In this document: piece by piece, positions 63,801 through 64,000 of the stretch
Layout: every line of letters begins with the position of its first letter
Numbering within the stretch: the stretch's first letter is position 1
Assembly: GCF_036373705.1 (NCBI RefSeq)
Contig: NC_089853.1
Span: 28,968,568 to 29,032,567 of the forward strand
Origin: Amia ocellicauda
Lineage: Eukaryota; Chordata; Actinopteri; Amiiformes; Amiidae
Direction of reading: 5' to 3'
Length of the DNA: 64,000 nt
Translations under genes and position numbers: made by a program
The notes under the pieces: model-generated
Databases searched by the model: none
Seen by the model: only the letters and a program-made list of their open reading frames with translations
What the model was told of the DNA's origin: nothing

Positions 63801-64000
63801 CCATCCTTGCTACAATATCACCAAATTTCACCAATAGGCATGTCTATAATAAAAACTATCTAATTAAAAACAAGCTCCTTCATTGCAAAAAAGGGACAAG
63901 CTTTAAAACTGTGGATACAAAAGAAATTCATGCCAGAATTAAGTTAAATCCTCGATTACACCCAAAGAAACTCAATGTGAATCATTCCGATGTCGAACAA
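60881..64000 (-). other. Non-coding; possible 3' UTR of the next gene
   Basis: A minus-strand AATAAA at about 60892-60898 lies at the downstream side of 3 kb of A/T-rich sequence lacking any supported exon. In vertebrates ARIH1 lies on this side of BBS4 in the same direction and would present its 3' end here. This is a synteny-based guess; no coding sequence confirms it. A (TG)n run is at 61475-61492. Confidence 0.25.

Overview
The window is vertebrate nuclear DNA, most likely from a ray-finned fish. The evidence is two spliced vertebrate genes with GT-AG introns, several Tc1/mariner-type DNA transposons of the kinds common in fish, abundant AT/TG microsatellites and long AT-rich non-coding stretches. 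Nothing bacterial or viral was recognised. The species cannot be fixed from sequence alone.

Positions 1-29,400 are a gene desert upstream of ADPGK. It holds a degenerate DD38E-spaced Tc1 element nested inside a palindromic MITE (5749-7579), one DD36E (Incomer-type) element (22367-23586), microsatellites, and several blocks whose composition suggests conserved non-coding enhancers. In tetrapods the neighbour on this side of ADPGK is NEO1, but no NEO1 exon is visible. A GC/CpG-richer island at about 26950-28165 is probably the ADPGK promoter, with a separate 5' UTR exon.

Positions 29,434-37,770 hold ADPGK (ADP-dependent glucokinase) on the + strand. Seven coding exons were assembled with consistent phases (493 codons), ending with the catalytic GLGD motif. 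A candidate poly(A) signal lies at 37758. Positions 42,249-60,043 hold BBS4 (BBSome TPR subunit) on the - strand. All 16 coding exons were assembled in phase (534 codons). A near-consensus RFX X-box, a CRE and ETS sites lie just upstream of its ATG. The two genes are convergent, as in other vertebrates.

BBS4 introns contain a nearly intact DD34E Tc1 element (50506-51832), a dead LINE reverse-transcriptase fragment, a SINE-like repeat, another dispersed repeat, and a candidate intronic enhancer. A second DD36E copy (40905-42123) sits about 125 bp beyond the BBS4 stop codon and probably lies in its 3' UTR. The two DD36E copies are very similar, in opposite orientation, and bracket all of ADPGK. 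Positions 60,120-64,000 are non-coding. A minus-strand poly(A) signal near 60892 may mark the 3' end of the next gene (ARIH1 by vertebrate synteny), but no coding exon supports this.

I found no wholly new gene system. The most notable items are the three differently spaced Tc1 families side by side with complementary lesions, the transposon pair flanking ADPGK, a perfect hairpin in ADPGK intron 4, and the ciliary X-box promoter of BBS4.
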